Shown in pieces: positions 1 to 10,841 of a DNA stretch of 64,000 bases (position 1 is the stretch's first letter; every line of letters begins with the position of its first letter). Position numbers and translations under genes: made by a program. A model generated the notes under the pieces. That model saw nothing but the letters and a program-made list of their open reading frames with translations. It had not been told where the DNA came from and did not search any database. The stretch lies in contig NZ_JAGP01000001.1 in assembly GCF_000526715.1 (NCBI RefSeq), positions 248,001 through 312,000 on the forward strand, read 5' to 3'. Origin of the DNA: Hydrogenovibrio kuenenii DSM 12350. Lineage in GTDB: Bacteria > Pseudomonadota > Gammaproteobacteria > Thiomicrospirales > Thiomicrospiraceae.

Positions 1-377
1 CGATTTTGTCATTGTTCGGTTTCTTCGGCTTGTCCGGTATCGTGGTGAACGACTCGATTATCTTGGTCAGTTTCTACAAGCGGCTACGCGAAGAAGGGAT
101 GGCAATCAATCAGGCTCTAGAAGAGGCTGGAGTGCAGAGAGTTCGAGCGGTGTTGCTGACGTCATTGACGACCATTGCAGGTCTGACACCGCTACTATTT
201 GAGACTTCTTTGCAGGCGCAGTTCTTAATACCGATGGCGGCGGCGATTGCTTTCGGGTTAATGTTTTCGACGTTATTGATTCTGTTGGTGATCCCCAGCG
301 TGTTGTCGCTGTATGAAGAGGTGCATGAGCGATGGATGCATCGTTCACATAAGGTTGAACCACAAGAATCGGTTTAA
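1..377 (+). CDS. RND-family efflux transporter, C-terminal fragment
   Basis: Only the last ~124 residues are in the window; the gene starts before base 1. The protein is an inner-membrane proton-driven transporter of the AcrB/heavy-metal RND superfamily. The visible part has the family's late transmembrane signature: the GLSGIVVNDSIILV segment, a short cytoplasmic loop with RAVLLTSLTTIAGLTPLL, and a final hydrophobic helix (roughly IPMAAAIAFGLMFSTLLILLVIP) followed by a short charged tail. The phrase VNDSI is typical of the AcrB-like branch. Substrate class cannot be told from this end. A weak hairpin follows about 55 bases downstream. Confidence 0.9.
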   Translation, partial: ILSLFGFFGLSGIVVNDSIILVSFYKRLREEGMAINQALEEAGVQRVRAVLLTSLTTIAGLTPLLFETSLQAQFLIPMAAAIAFGLMFSTLLILLVIPSVLSLYEEVHERWMHRSHKVEPQESV

Positions 378-430
378 CGTTGTTCGTTCTTCCTGTGCTC
401 CATGGATGGTTGCGGCGAATTAATCCATTT

Positions 431-456
431 CAATCGGTGGGCAAGCCTCACCATTG
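431..456 (+). terminator. Possible weak terminator after the RND gene
   Basis: CAAT-GGTG-GG pairs with CC-CACC-ATTG around a CAAG loop, with single-base bulges, followed by CTTCTTTCT. The U-run is interrupted, so this is a tentative call. Confidence 0.3.
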
Positions 457-1037
457 GCTTCTTTCTATACGCTAGAGCCCTTAATTAAATTAACTGCATT
501 GGTGTAGCTCTTTTTTTTTGCATGGTTTCAGTAGCTAGTATGCCACGAGGAATATGTTGAGCCATAGCAATGACGTTATCTAAGTATCCACTGGTTCTCT
601 TGTCTAGTAGTTTGTAATCTTCTCAATAAGTTTTTTGCGGCTTTACAATCAATCTTTTAAATATGGGATTTTCGTCAGACACAAGTGTCTTTCATTCTGA
701 TGATGTGACGCTTCTCCTTTTCTGTGTTTGGCTTAGTTAGCCTAGAAAAAATAGAGGATTCGTAAATCTCGTATCTGATAAAAAAATGTCATATTTTTGT
801 GATATAGGGTGATTAGCCTATTAAAAGGCGATTTTGAGTGGTTTTTTGTTTGTTGCAACAAATTAAAAACATCTTGATATAGATAAGAAAACTTGATGAT
901 TTTTGCGTTTTAAGCGAAAATGTCCGTCCAAAATTTTACAAAACGGTTATGGAGCGATTAAAACACCCGCTTTTTTAAGTATTACTAAACCCATACATAA
1001 CCCGTGTATATACCGAATTTTTTTAACTTGAGGGAAG
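457..1037. other. Long non-coding stretch before tkt with two palindromes
   Basis: No credible gene is seen here. Two dyad-symmetric sites stand out. AGACAC-AA-GTGTCT lies at 677-690. A perfect 14-mer, TTTGTTGCAACAAA, lies at 849-862; its symmetry continues outward as TTTT/AAAA at 843-846 and 865-868 after two mismatches. Both look like possible operators for the Calvin-cycle block, but no regulator can be named. The stretch is AT-rich, and the tkt promoter should lie in its last 200 bases. I could not place an unambiguous -35/-10 pair. Confidence 0.4.
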
Positions 1038-1043
1038 TTGTCA

Positions 1044-3032
1044 ATGCCAACTCGTAGAGAACTAGCAAATGCTATCCGTGCACTAAGCATGGATGCGGTA
1101 CAAAAAGCCAAATCTGGTCACCCAGGTGCACCAATGGGGATGGCGGATATTGCCGAAGTATTGTGGAATAGCCACATGAAGTTTAACCCTACTAATTCAA
1201 AATGGGCTGACAGAGATCGTTTCGTACTATCGAATGGTCACGGTTCTATGTTGATTTATTCATTATTGCACTTGACTGGTTTTGACTTAGGTATGGAAGA
1301 TATCAAAAACTTCCGTCAGCTTCATGCTAAGACTGCAGGTCACCCAGAATATGGTTATGCAGATGGTATTGAAACGACTACTGGTCCTCTAGGGCAAGGT
1401 ATTACCAATGCTGTAGGTATGGCAATCGCAGAGCGTACGCTAGCGGCGCAATTCAATAAGCAAGGTCACGATATTGTTAACCATTACACTTATGTGTTCA
1501 TGGGTGACGGTTGTTTGATGGAAGGTTTATCTCATGAGTCAGCTGCTATGGCAGGTACTTTGGGCTTAGGTAAGCTAATCGGTTTCTGGGATGATAACGA
1601 TATTTCAATCGATGGTCATATTTCTGATTGGATGGAGCGTGATGTTGCAGGTCGTTTCGAATCTTACGACTGGCACGTTATCCGTGATGTTGATGGTCAC
1701 GATGCAGAAGCAATCGATAAAGCAATCCGTGAAGCGAAGTCTGTTAATGACAAGCCTACTTTGATTTGTACTCGTACAACTATCGGTTTTGGTTCACCAA
1801 ATCTATGTGGTACGCATGACTGTCATGGTGCACCTTTGGGTGATGAAGAAATCAAATTGACTCGTGAAAACCTAGGTTGGGAGCATGAGCCATTTGTTAT
1901 TCCACAAGATATTTATGAAGGTTGGGATCACAAAGCAAAAGGTGCTGAAGATGAAGCATCTTGGAACGCTAAGTTTGAAGCTTATCGTGCAGAATTCCCA
2001 GCAGAAGCGGCTGAGTTTGAGCGTCGTATGGCTGGTGACTTACCTGCGAACTTTGAAGTTGAAATGGATAAGTTCATCGCTAAGACTCAAGAAGAAATGC
2101 CAAACATCGCTTCGCGTAAGGCTTCTCAAAACGCTATCGAAGCAATGGGACCATTGCTACCAGAAATGTTCGGTGGTTCTGCTGACTTGACAGGGTCTAA
2201 CCTAACTAACTGGTCAGGGACTGTTAAAGTAAATCATGAAAACCCTAAAGGTAACTACCTATCATGGGGTGTACGTGAATTCGGTATGGCTCACATGATG
2301 AACGGTATGGTTCTTCACGGTGGTTTCAAAGTTTATGGCGGTACTTTCTTCATGTTTATGGAATTCATGCGTAATGCTTTACGTATGTCTGCATTAATGA
2401 AAATCGGTACGATCTATGTATTTACACATGACTCTATCGGTTTGGGTGAAGACGGTCCTACGCATCAGCCAGTAGAGCAATTGGCGACTATGCGTGTGAT
2501 TCCTAACTTCCAAACATGGCGCGGATGTGATGCAGTTGAATCTGCAGTTTCTTGGAAAGTTGCAATGTTACGCGGTGACGCGCCAACAGCACTAGTATTC
2601 TCTCGTCAAAACTTGACGCCAATGGAGCGTACTGCTGAGCAAGTTAAGAACATCGAAAAAGGTGGTTATGTGCTTAAAGATTGCGCAGGTACACCTGATG
2701 TTATCTTTATTGCGACTGGTTCTGAAGTTGGTTTGGCAGTTGAAGCTGCTGAAGCAATGGATGCAAACGTTCGTGTTGTTTCTATGCCTTGTACAAATGC
2801 ATTTGATGAGCAAGATCAAGCATACAAGGATTCTGTATTGATTCCTGGTGTTAAGCGTGTTGCGATTGAAGCAGGTGTTGCTGAGTCTTGGTACAAGTAT
2901 GTTGGCCTTGAAGGCGGAATTGTTTGCATGAAAACATTTGGTGAATCAGCTCCTGCAGGTGAACTGTTTAAAGAGTTTGGCTTCACAGTTGAAAACGTTG
3001 TTGCAACAGCAAACAACGTTCTTGGTAAATAA
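1044..3032 (+). CDS. tkt: Transketolase
   Basis: Thiamine-diphosphate enzyme moving two-carbon ketol units between sugar phosphates in the Calvin cycle and non-oxidative pentose phosphate pathway. The 662-aa length is normal for the family. Visible features are an N-terminal [18 protein letters not shown] segment, the ThDP/metal motif running from GDGCLMEG to [10 protein letters not shown], a [11 protein letters not shown] loop of the pyrimidine domain, and a C-terminal transketolase domain. The ATG at 1044 is preferred over the in-frame TTG six bases upstream because GAGGGAAG then sits at proper Shine-Dalgarno spacing. It heads the tkt-gap-pgk-pyk-fba block, with gap 66 bases downstream and no clear terminator between, so the two are probably cotranscribed. 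Confidence 0.97.
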   Translation: MPTRRELANAIRALSMDAVQKAKSGHPGAPMGMADIAEVLWNSHMKFNPTNSKWADRDRFVLSNGHGSMLIYSLLHLTGFDLGMEDIKNFRQLHAKTAGHPEYGYADGIETTTGPLGQGITNAVGMAIAERTLAAQFNKQGHDIVNHYTYVFMGDGCLMEGLSHESAAMAGTLGLGKLIGFWDDNDISIDGHISDWMERDVAGRFESYDWHVIRDVDGHDAEAIDKAIREAKSVNDKPTLICTRTTIGFGSPNLCGTHDCHGAPLGDEEIKLTRENLGWEHEPFVIPQDIYEGWDHKAKGAEDEASWNAKFEAYRAEFPAEAAEFERRMAGDLPANFEVEMDKFIAKTQEEMPNIASRKASQNAIEAMGPLLPEMFGGSADLTGSNLTNWSGTVKVNHENPKGNYLSWGVREFGMAHMMNGMVLHGGFKVYGGTFFMFMEFMRNALRMSALMKIGTIYVFTHDSIGLGEDGPTHQPVEQLATMRVIPNFQTWRGCDAVESAVSWKVAMLRGDAPTALVFSRQNLTPMERTAEQVKNIEKGGYVLKDCAGTPDVIFIATGSEVGLAVEAAEAMDANVRVVSMPCTNAFDEQDQAYKDSVLIPGVKRVAIEAGVAESWYKYVGLEGGIVCMKTFGESAPAGELFKEFGFTVENVVATANNVLGK

Positions 3033-3092
3033 TTTTAGTTAAATGAAACTCAGGTCGGCGTCAGCGATGATGCCGGCAAAATTTAGGAGTAA

Positions 3093-4100
<1,008 letters not shown>

Positions 4101-4145
4101 TTCAGTTTTACTGAAGTGAAAGGCGAGATTAACTCTCGCCTTTCT
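4101..4145 (+). terminator. Intrinsic terminator after gap (two hairpins)
   Basis: A small hairpin, TTCAGT-TTT-ACTGAA, begins just after the gap stop. Three bases later a perfect 10-bp stem, AAAGGCGAGA / TCTCGCCTTT, closes a TTAAC loop. The U-run is short (TTTCT). The A-rich 5' side would also let it work in the opposite direction. Confidence 0.85.
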
Positions 4146-4286
4146 AATTCATGATTTCAGTATTGGCTTTTCATTTCCATATTTTTTTAGTATTGAAATG
4201 TAAATTTAATATTCAAAACTTATTATTTAAATCCAATATTGCCCTCCAAGAGGGTAGTGTTTAAACCTTAAAGAAGAGGACACACT

Positions 4287-5465
4287 ATGTCTGTAATTAA
4301 GATGTCTGACCTAGACTTAGCTGGTAAGCGTGTATTGATCCGTGAAGATTTGAACGTTCCAGTTAAAGAAGGGAAAGTAACTTCTGATGCACGTATCCGT
4401 GCTTCATTGCCTACTATTAAAATGGCTGCTGATGCAGGTGCGAAAGTGATGCTAATGTCTCACTTAGGCCGCCCTAGTGAAGGTGAATATGCTGAAGAAT
4501 TCTCTTTGGCACCAGTTGCTGCAGATTTGTCTGCTAAGCTAGGTAAAGAAGTTCGTCTTGTTAAAGATTACCTTGATGGTGGTTTTGATGTAGCAGATGG
4601 TGAAGTGGTTCTGCTTGAAAACGTTCGTTTCAACGTTGGTGAAAAGAAAAACGACGAGGCATTGTCAAAAAAATACGCGGCATTGTGTGATGTTTATGTA
4701 ATGGATGCTTTCGGTACAGCTCACCGTGCACAAGCTTCTACTCATGGTGCAGGTGCATTTGCTGATACAGCTTGTGCAGGACCATTGTTGGCAGCTGAAT
4801 TAGATGCACTTGGTAAAGCATTGAACAATCCAGCGCGCCCAATGGTTGCGATTGTTGGTGGTTCTAAAGTTTCTACAAAATTGACAGTTCTTGAGTCTCT
4901 ATCTGAGAAAGTTGATCAGTTAGTTGTGGGTGGTGGTATCGCGAATACTTTCATCGAAGCTGCTGGCTATAACGTTGGTAAATCTTTGTCAGAAACTGAT
5001 TTGATTCCAACTTGTAAAAAATTAAACGAAATCATGGAGTCTCGCGGAGCGGCAATTCCACTAGCATCAGATGTTGTTTGCGGTAAAGAATTCTCTGAGT
5101 CTGCTGCTGCTGAGACTAAGAATGTTGCTGATGTTGCTGATGATGACATGATTTTCGATATCGGACCTGATTCTGCCGCTGAACTGGCAACTATCATTAA
5201 AAACGCTGGTACGGTTGTTTGGAATGGTCCTGTTGGCGTATTTGAGTTTGATCAATTCGGTGAAGGAACTAAAGCGATTTCTATGGCGATTGCTGAATCT
5301 TCAGCTTTCTCTATTGCTGGGGGCGGTGATACGCTAGCAGCAATTGATAAGTACGATATTGCAGATAAGGTTTCTTATATCTCTACTGGTGGTGGTGCTT
5401 TCCTTGAGTTCTTGGAAGGTAAAAAACTACCTGCAGTTGAAATGTTAGAAAACGCAGCTAAGTAA
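4287..5465 (+). CDS. pgk: Phosphoglycerate kinase
   Basis: Transfers phosphate between ATP and 3-phosphoglycerate; the second reductive-phase step of the Calvin cycle and an ATP-yielding step of glycolysis. The 392-aa length is standard. Visible motifs include [10 protein letters not shown] at the N-terminus, the substrate loop [19 protein letters not shown], the hinge/ATP region [22 protein letters not shown], and the terminal GGGDTLAAI ... [15 protein letters not shown] good Shine-Dalgarno (AGAGGA) precedes the ATG. A small hairpin, CCCTC-CAA-GAGGG (4242-4254), lies in the leader, and a strong terminator follows the gene. Confidence 0.97.
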   Translation: MSVIKMSDLDLAGKRVLIREDLNVPVKEGKVTSDARIRASLPTIKMAADAGAKVMLMSHLGRPSEGEYAEEFSLAPVAADLSAKLGKEVRLVKDYLDGGFDVADGEVVLLENVRFNVGEKKNDEALSKKYAALCDVYVMDAFGTAHRAQASTHGAGAFADTACAGPLLAAELDALGKALNNPARPMVAIVGGSKVSTKLTVLESLSEKVDQLVVGGGIANTFIEAAGYNVGKSLSETDLIPTCKKLNEIMESRGAAIPLASDVVCGKEFSESAAAETKNVADVADDDMIFDIGPDSAAELATIIKNAGTVVWNGPVGVFEFDQFGEGTKAISMAIAESSAFSIAGGGDTLAAIDKYDIADKVSYISTGGGAFLEFLEGKKLPAVEMLENAAK

Positions 5466-5477
5466 TTTGAGTGTAAT

Positions 5478-5506
5478 GACCAACCACAACAGTGGTTGGT
5501 CTTTTT
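5478..5506 (+). terminator. Intrinsic terminator after pgk
   Basis: Perfect 10-bp stem GACCAACCAC / GTGGTTGGTC with an AACA loop, followed by TTTTT. Confidence 0.92.
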
Positions 5507-5653
5507 AATAACAACTGATTCCATCTTATTTAAGAAAGGCGAGAGGGTGTCTCGGAAAATAAACCTCAATCATTGTTGATGGTGTGTATTTTTCGAGTCA
5601 TCTTGCTTTCTGAATAGAAGTGGATGAAAGAAGAAAAAAGGTAAGAAAATTAA

Positions 5654-7096
5654 ATGTCATCTGGATTAAGACGTACCAAAATCGTTGCTACTTTAGGGCC
5701 TGCTACAGACAGAGAAGGCGAGCTAGAGAAGATGATTAAAGCTGGTGTGGATGTTGTGCGTATCAACATGTCACATGGTAATCCTCAAGAGCACATCGAA
5801 AGAGCAAATAATGTCCGTGAAATAGCGGCTAAGCTAGACAGAGAAGTTGGTGTGCTTGTTGATTTGCAAGGACCAAAAATTCGTATTGCACGTTTTGCTG
5901 AGGGAGCTGTATTTTTAGATCCTGGCGCTAAGTTTGCATTGGACAATAATGTTGACCCTCACCAAGGTAACAAAAACGAAGTTGGTTTGACTTATAAGAG
6001 TCTGCCGTACGATGTTAAGCCTGGAAACCGTCTGCTATTGGATGATGGACGTCTTGTTTTGGATGTTGATGCGGTTGAAGGTGAGCGCGTTTTCACTACT
6101 GTTGTTGTCGGTGGTAAGCTTTCTAACAACAAAGGGATTAACCTTTTAGGTGGTGGTTTGTCGGCATCTGCACTTACAGATAAAGATAAAGAAGATATTT
6201 TGACAGCTGCGGAAATCAAAGCAGATTATCTAGCATTGTCTTTCCCACGCTCTGCCGATGATGTTGAATATTGTAGAAGCCTAGCGGAAAAAGCGGGCTT
6301 ACATTGCAGTATCGTTTCTAAGATTGAACGTGCTGAAGCCGTAAACGACGACTTTACGTTGGATAGTATTATCCTGGCTTCTGACGTTATCATGATTGCA
6401 CGTGGTGACTTAGGTGTTGAAGTGGGTGATGCTCAGCTACCTGCACTGCAGAAGAAAATGATTAAACGCGCACGTCAATTAAATCGTGTCACCATCACAG
6501 CAACGCAAATGATGGAAACGATGATTGAAAATGCTATTCCGACTCGTGCGGAAGTATTTGACGTTGCCAACGCTGTTATGGATGGTACGGATGCCGTGAT
6601 GTTGTCTGGTGAAACGGCAACAGGTCACTCACCTAGTTTGGTTATTGAAACCATGTCCAATATCGCACATGAAGCTGAGAAGAGTCGTACAGTGCGTTCA
6701 TCTACTCACCGAATGGATGAGTCGTTTACAGCAGTTGATGAAACTGTTGCGATGGCAGCTATGTATGCAGCAAACCATTTTGATGTTAAGTGTATAGCAA
6801 CCCTAACGGAATCAGGTAATACGCCATTATTGATGTCTCGTATTAGTTCTGGTATTCCGATTATTGCGCTAACACCGCATATTGAAACACGTAGAAAAGT
6901 AACTTTGTATCGTGGTGTTTACCCAACAAGTGTTGACTATACCGGTATGACGGATGAAGAAGTTCAGCAAAATATTTTGCAAGAACTGGCTACTAAAGGA
7001 ACGGCAAAATCGGGTGATTTGGTGATTCTGACGCGTGGGCAGGCCCGTGGTGAAATGGGTGGTACAAACCAAATGGAAATTGTAAAAGTTCCTTAA
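5654..7096 (+). CDS. pyk: Pyruvate kinase
   Basis: Makes pyruvate and ATP from phosphoenolpyruvate and ADP. The protein has 480 aa. It shows the N-terminal RTKIVATLGPATD, the substrate motif VRINMSHG, VDLQGPKIR, the B-domain insert, the signature region VSKIERAEAV ... IMIARGDLGVEVG, ITATQMMETM, DGTDAVMLSGETA, and a C-terminal allosteric domain. An AAAGGTAAG stretch provides the ribosome site. Its 188-nt leader contains a 5-bp hairpin (CGAGA/TCTCG, 5540-5554). A catabolic enzyme inside a Calvin-cycle block is worth noting: it makes pyruvate for biosynthesis from fixed carbon. Confidence 0.96.
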   Translation: MSSGLRRTKIVATLGPATDREGELEKMIKAGVDVVRINMSHGNPQEHIERANNVREIAAKLDREVGVLVDLQGPKIRIARFAEGAVFLDPGAKFALDNNVDPHQGNKNEVGLTYKSLPYDVKPGNRLLLDDGRLVLDVDAVEGERVFTTVVVGGKLSNNKGINLLGGGLSASALTDKDKEDILTAAEIKADYLALSFPRSADDVEYCRSLAEKAGLHCSIVSKIERAEAVNDDFTLDSIILASDVIMIARGDLGVEVGDAQLPALQKKMIKRARQLNRVTITATQMMETMIENAIPTRAEVFDVANAVMDGTDAVMLSGETATGHSPSLVIETMSNIAHEAEKSRTVRSSTHRMDESFTAVDETVAMAAMYAANHFDVKCIATLTESGNTPLLMSRISSGIPIIALTPHIETRRKVTLYRGVYPTSVDYTGMTDEEVQQNILQELATKGTAKSGDLVILTRGQARGEMGGTNQMEIVKVP

Positions 7097-7194
7097 TTTA
7101 AGGGCTTTTAACGTAAGTTTTTTAACTTTTTAATAAGCAGAAAGCTTGTTAGAATGACATGATTTATTTTTAAACTAATAGAGGAGTCTCGCAC

Positions 7195-8259
7195 ATGGCG
7201 ATGATTACACTTCGTGAATTGATGGACTACGCAGCAGAAAACAGTTTTGGTATGCCTGCGTTTAACGTAAACAACATGGAACAAGTTCGCGCAATTATGC
7301 GTGCTGCAGATGCTTGTGATTCTCCAGTTATCCTTCAAGGTTCTGCTGGTGCACGTAAGTACGCTGGTGAGCCAATGCTTCGTCACATGATTGAAGCTGC
7401 GACTGAAATGTATCCTCATATTCCAGTTGTTATGCATCAGGATCACGGTTCAGATGTGGGTGTATGTTTGCGTGCAATCCAATCTGGTTTCACTTCAGTC
7501 ATGATGGATGGTTCTTTGGAATCAGATATGAAGACTCCTGCATCTTACGAATATAACGCTGGCATCACTGCTGAAGTTGTTAAGATCGCTCACGCTGGTG
7601 GTGTTTCTGTTGAAGGTGAGCTAGGGTGCCTTGGTTCTCTAGAAACTGGTAAGATGGGTGAAGAAGATGGTCACGGTTCTGATGAAGAACTAGATCACTC
7701 AATGCTATTGACTGACCCTGAAGAAGCGGCTCAGTTCGTTAAAGACACTAACGTTGATGCACTAGCTGTTGCGGTTGGTACTTCTCACGGTGCTTACAAG
7801 TTCACTTCTAAGCCTTCTGATGATGTTCTTAAAATCGACCAGATCGCTAAAATCCACAAACGTATTCCTGATACTCACATCGTAATGCACGGTTCTTCTT
7901 CTGTTCCAGAAGAGTGGTTGGAAATCATCAACAACTACGGTGGTGATATGGGTCAAACTTATGGTGTACCTGTTGAAGCAATCGTTGAAGGTATCAAGCA
8001 CGGTGTTCGTAAAGTTAACATCGATACTGACTTGCGTATGGCATCTACTGGTGCAATCCGTAAGCACTTACATGACAACCCAGCTAACTTTGACCCACGT
8101 AAGTTCTTCAACGCTGCTGAAAATGCAATGTTGGAAATCTGTAAAGCTCGTTTTGAAGCTTTCGGATGTGCTGGTCATGCTTCTAAGATCAAGTCTGTTG
8201 GTCTTGAAGAAATGCAAGCACGTTATGCTTCTGGTTCTTTGGATCAGCGCATTAACTAA
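7195..8259 (+). CDS. fba: Class II fructose-1,6-bisphosphate aldolase (Calvin-cycle type)
   Basis: Zinc-dependent aldolase that condenses DHAP with glyceraldehyde-3-phosphate, and in the Calvin cycle also with erythrose-4-phosphate. The 354-aa protein starts [16 protein letters not shown], the pattern of the proteobacterial CbbA-type subclass. Visible zinc/active-site regions include [45 protein letters not shown] and [18 protein letters not shown] precedes the ATG. A strong terminator follows closely, making this the end of the carbohydrate block. Confidence 0.96.
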   Translation: MAMITLRELMDYAAENSFGMPAFNVNNMEQVRAIMRAADACDSPVILQGSAGARKYAGEPMLRHMIEAATEMYPHIPVVMHQDHGSDVGVCLRAIQSGFTSVMMDGSLESDMKTPASYEYNAGITAEVVKIAHAGGVSVEGELGCLGSLETGKMGEEDGHGSDEELDHSMLLTDPEEAAQFVKDTNVDALAVAVGTSHGAYKFTSKPSDDVLKIDQIAKIHKRIPDTHIVMHGSSSVPEEWLEIINNYGGDMGQTYGVPVEAIVEGIKHGVRKVNIDTDLRMASTGAIRKHLHDNPANFDPRKFFNAAENAMLEICKARFEAFGCAGHASKIKSVGLEEMQARYASGSLDQRIN

Positions 8260-8283
8260 GAGAATCATTTTTGGTTCAAACTT

Positions 8284-8312
8284 AAAAGCCCGATTTTTAT
8301 CGGGCTTTTTTG
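8284..8312 (+). terminator. Intrinsic terminator after fba
   Basis: Perfect 11-bp stem AAAAGCCCGAT / ATCGGGCTTTT with a TTTT loop; the U-run merges with the 3' arm. Confidence 0.95.
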
Positions 8313-8339
8313 TTTCTGGAGATTAAAGGGGAAGAATTC

Positions 8340-8558
8340 ATGTGTGTTGGCGTTGTTGTAGGCTTGGCGTTACTATTGCTGTATTACACGGATGTGGTGA
8401 TTAGTGATTTATCTCTGAATGAACAAGTCGGTAGTCAGTACGTAACAATTGCATCTGGCTGGGGGATGGCAACAGAACTCTGGCCTTTGATGTTACTGTC
8501 AGCCTTGGTGGGAATTGCGTTGCTATTGATGTTTTTGAAGATTAAGAAGGTTTTGTGA
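8340..8558 (+). CDS. Small two-helix membrane protein of unknown function
   Basis: A 72-aa ORF not recognised as a known family. Two strongly hydrophobic segments (about residues 3-18 and 49-66) flank a polar loop with the sequence DLSLNEQVGSQYVTIASGWG, and the tail is basic (KIKKVL), so it should sit in the inner membrane. The ATG is chosen because AAAGGGGAAG lies 6-15 bases before it; an in-frame TTG upstream would fall inside the fba terminator. Its TGA abuts the bioD stop in the palindrome TGATCA, so the two genes converge with no spacer. Confidence 0.65.
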   Translation: MCVGVVVGLALLLLYYTDVVISDLSLNEQVGSQYVTIASGWGMATELWPLMLLSALVGIALLLMFLKIKKVL

Positions 8559-9239
8559 TCAAGCGCTGACTAACAGTTCTACCAGTTCATTAGGAAGTGT
8601 TGCAGGTTTTCCTGATTCTGAGTGAGGGCAGGAGAATATCGGTACGCTTACTAGGTTCTCTAAGCCTTGCGTAAACTGTTTGCTTGGATGTAGTTGGTTG
8701 ATAACTACCGCAGCTAACTTAAGACCTCTATTTTGAATTGCTTCAATCGTTAGTAATGCATGATTGATGCACCCTAAACGATCCCCAACGACCAGAATAA
8801 CCGGGTGTCCTAACATAACGGCTAAATCTGCATTAAGTCCGTCCATTGCTAGGGGGGAATAAAAGCCACCAGCACCTTCCACAAAAACAATGTCATCGTT
8901 ATTAGTTATGCGACAGTTTACTGCAAGATCAGAAATGCTAAGAGGAGAATTGTTAAGCTCCATAGCCAGTTTTGGAGAGACTGCTTGCTCGAAAAGGTAA
9001 GGGCAGATTTGTTCTAAACTGTCAGGGGTTTTAAAAGACGACTGCAAAAAAAGTGCATCTTCAGAAATCAAGGAGCCGTCAGCCTGGGTGATACATCCTG
9101 ATGCAACAGGTTTGCGAGGTGTTGCAGCAATATTGGCTTGGTGGAGTGTATGCCCAATAGAACCTGTAACAAAGGTTTTTCCAATTTCGGTATCCGTACC
9201 GGTAATAAAAAAACCTTTGTTATTTGATTGGCTTGTCAT
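8559..9239 (-). CDS. bioD: Dethiobiotin synthetase
   Basis: ATP-dependent ring-closing carboxylation of 7,8-diaminopelargonate to dethiobiotin, the penultimate biotin step. The ~226-aa length fits the family. The N-terminal P-loop reads FFITGTDTEIGKT, followed by the substrate region RKPVASGC; VFVEGAGGFYSPL is the second nucleotide/metal motif, and VVGDRLGCINHALLT is typical. I take the ATG at 9239 (MTSQSNNKG); an in-frame TTG nine bases further out is possible. bioA is 16 kb away and the other bio genes are not in the window. A copy of the CCCAGCCTGG repeat lies just upstream. Confidence 0.93.
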   Translation of the reverse strand: MTSQSNNKGFFITGTDTEIGKTFVTGSIGHTLHQANIAATPRKPVASGCITQADGSLISEDALFLQSSFKTPDSLEQICPYLFEQAVSPKLAMELNNSPLSISDLAVNCRITNNDDIVFVEGAGGFYSPLAMDGLNADLAVMLGHPVILVVGDRLGCINHALLTIEAIQNRGLKLAAVVINQLHPSKQFTQGLENLVSVPIFSCPHSESGKPATLPNELVELLVSA

Positions 9240-9255
9240 CTCAGTCAATTACGTT

Positions 9256-9275
9256 AACCCAGCCTGGTAGATTTT
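9256..9275 (+). repeat. Interspersed repeat, copy 1 (CCCAGCCTGGTAGATTTT)
   Basis: Intergenic copy between the purC stop and the bioD start. Perfect match to the consensus CCCAGCCTGGYAGATTTT, whose core CCAG-C-CTGG is palindromic. On the minus strand it would lie in the purC-bioD transcript. Confidence 0.7.
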
Positions 9276-9278
9276 CAG

Positions 9279-10166
9279 TTATGAGTTTTCCATTAAGCGT
9301 GATTGCGCTTCTTGATATTTTAGTAGGGTCATATCAACGACTTCTTCTGGAAGTTCTGGGCCAGGAGCTGTTTTGTCCCAATCTAATGACTCAAGGTAAT
9401 CTCGAATATATTGCTTATCAAAGCTATCGGGATTTTTGCCGACTTGATAAGTCTTTGCAGGCCAGAAACGAGAACTATCAGGTGTTAAAGCTTCATCAAT
9501 TAAGTGGATAACACCATTCTCATCTTCACCAAATTCAAACTTTGTATCAGCGATGATGATGCCTCGTTCTGCTGCAAATTCAGATGCCATCTTGTAAAGC
9601 GCTAAGCTGTAGTCTTTTACTTTCTTAGCTTTCTCGGCACCAATCAGTTTAACGACTTCATCATAAGAGATGTTTTCATCATGGTCGCCAATTTCGGCTT
9701 TAGTTGATGGGGTAAAAAGTGGTTCCGGTAGTTTCTCGGCTTTTTGTAGCCCTTCTGGTAGGGAAATGCCGCAAACAGTCTGGTTCTTTTTATATTCTTT
9801 CCAGCCAGAGCCAACTAGGTAGCCACGAACAATGGCTTCTACTGGCAATGGTTTAAGCTTTTTAACAATCATGCCACGCCCTTGAAGTTGTTCAAGCTCA
9901 TCAGGCGTTAGGATGTCTGCAATATTGATATCATCTGCCAGTTGGTTTGGAAGGATGTCGATTGCCTTCTTCATCCAAAAGATAGCGGTGTCGGTCAGTA
10001 CGCGGCCTTTTCCAGGAATCGGTGTAGGAAGCACGACGTCAAACGCAGAAATACGGTCAGTTGTAACAATCAGCAAGTGTTTGTCATCTACGTCGTATAA
10101 GTCACGGACTTTGCCCTTATTGATTAAAGGAAGGCTGGTAAGTTGGGATTCATACAAAGATTTCAT
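9279..10166 (-). CDS. purC: Phosphoribosylaminoimidazole-succinocarboxamide synthase (SAICAR synthetase)
   Basis: Ligates aspartate to CAIR in de novo purine synthesis. At 295 aa it belongs to the longer, yeast-like branch rather than the ~237-aa E. coli type. Visible motifs: INKGKVRDLYDV (ATP loop), TTDRISAFDVVLPTPIPGKG, VEAIVRGYLVGSGWKEYKK, GDHDENISYDE, IADTKFEFGED and DEALTPDSSRFWP. The start overlaps the preceding PsiE-like gene by four bases (ATGA), so the two are translationally coupled. Confidence 0.96.
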   Translation of the reverse strand: MKSLYESQLTSLPLINKGKVRDLYDVDDKHLLIVTTDRISAFDVVLPTPIPGKGRVLTDTAIFWMKKAIDILPNQLADDINIADILTPDELEQLQGRGMIVKKLKPLPVEAIVRGYLVGSGWKEYKKNQTVCGISLPEGLQKAEKLPEPLFTPSTKAEIGDHDENISYDEVVKLIGAEKAKKVKDYSLALYKMASEFAAERGIIIADTKFEFGEDENGVIHLIDEALTPDSSRFWPAKTYQVGKNPDSFDKQYIRDYLESLDWDKTAPGPELPEEVVDMTLLKYQEAQSRLMENS

Positions 10167-10624
10167 TTTGTCGCTTCCTGATCAGTGTCTTTTACTTTGC
10201 TTTCATTCATAAGGCTACGCTCTAAATTGCTACGGTCGTCGTATGGAAGTTTTAAATGACCATAACGAATAATAATAACGGTAAGGGCAATTAAGACCAT
10301 TGTGCCAGAGATAGCAATAATTTCCATGCTACCCAGATTTTTCATATCAAGGATAAGGTAACGAGCCAAAGCGATGATCGCAATATAAAGCGGGAATCGG
10401 ATCGGTAGCTTTCCTGAATCCAAGTAAATGGCGACCATTGCCAAAACTTCTAAGTACAAAAACATTAAAAGCAAATCGGCAAGAGTGACTTTCATTGCCT
10501 GTACCATGCTGATGACTTCATTAGCACCGGCAATTACTGTTGCAATTGCGATGATGATTAGGCCGATGACCTCAGTCATTCGAATGCCGCGTTTAACCGC
10601 TTTTAGACCAGGATAATGTTCCAT
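10163..10624 (-). CDS. PsiE-family (phosphate-starvation-inducible-like) membrane protein
   Basis: A 153-aa protein with four hydrophobic segments (about residues 20-38, 48-66, 76-92 and 103-121) and a charged C-terminal tail. The layout and motifs such as DLLLMFLYLEVLAMVAIY and LPIRFPLYIAIIALARYLILD match the PsiE family of inner-membrane proteins, whose biochemical role is not known. It is the first gene of a short minus-strand unit with purC. No Pho box could be identified in the 217-nt divergent gap shared with rpe. Confidence 0.8.
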   Translation of the reverse strand: MEHYPGLKAVKRGIRMTEVIGLIIIAIATVIAGANEVISMVQAMKVTLADLLLMFLYLEVLAMVAIYLDSGKLPIRFPLYIAIIALARYLILDMKNLGSMEIIAISGTMVLIALTVIIIRYGHLKLPYDDRSNLERSLMNESKVKDTDQEATK

Positions 10625-10841
10625 GAATGTATTTCCATTAGTACCTTAAATTTTTGCTTATTATCACAAATTTAAACCCTATTCGGGCGGTTTTTAAATA
10701 TTAGAATCTTTTATAGGCTTTTGACTTGAAATGACAAGGCAAATCTTGCGTGAATAGTAGGATGAAATCGTGGTTTAATTCGATGGTCTCTGTTAAAATT
10801 AATGAAATTTTTTAACAAGTTTAGATGCTAAGGATTAAATC

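Noticed and set aside
3045-3085. GTCGGC...GCCGGC inverted repeat between tkt and gap
   Set aside because: Only six pairs with one G-U, and no U-run; unlikely to terminate transcription.
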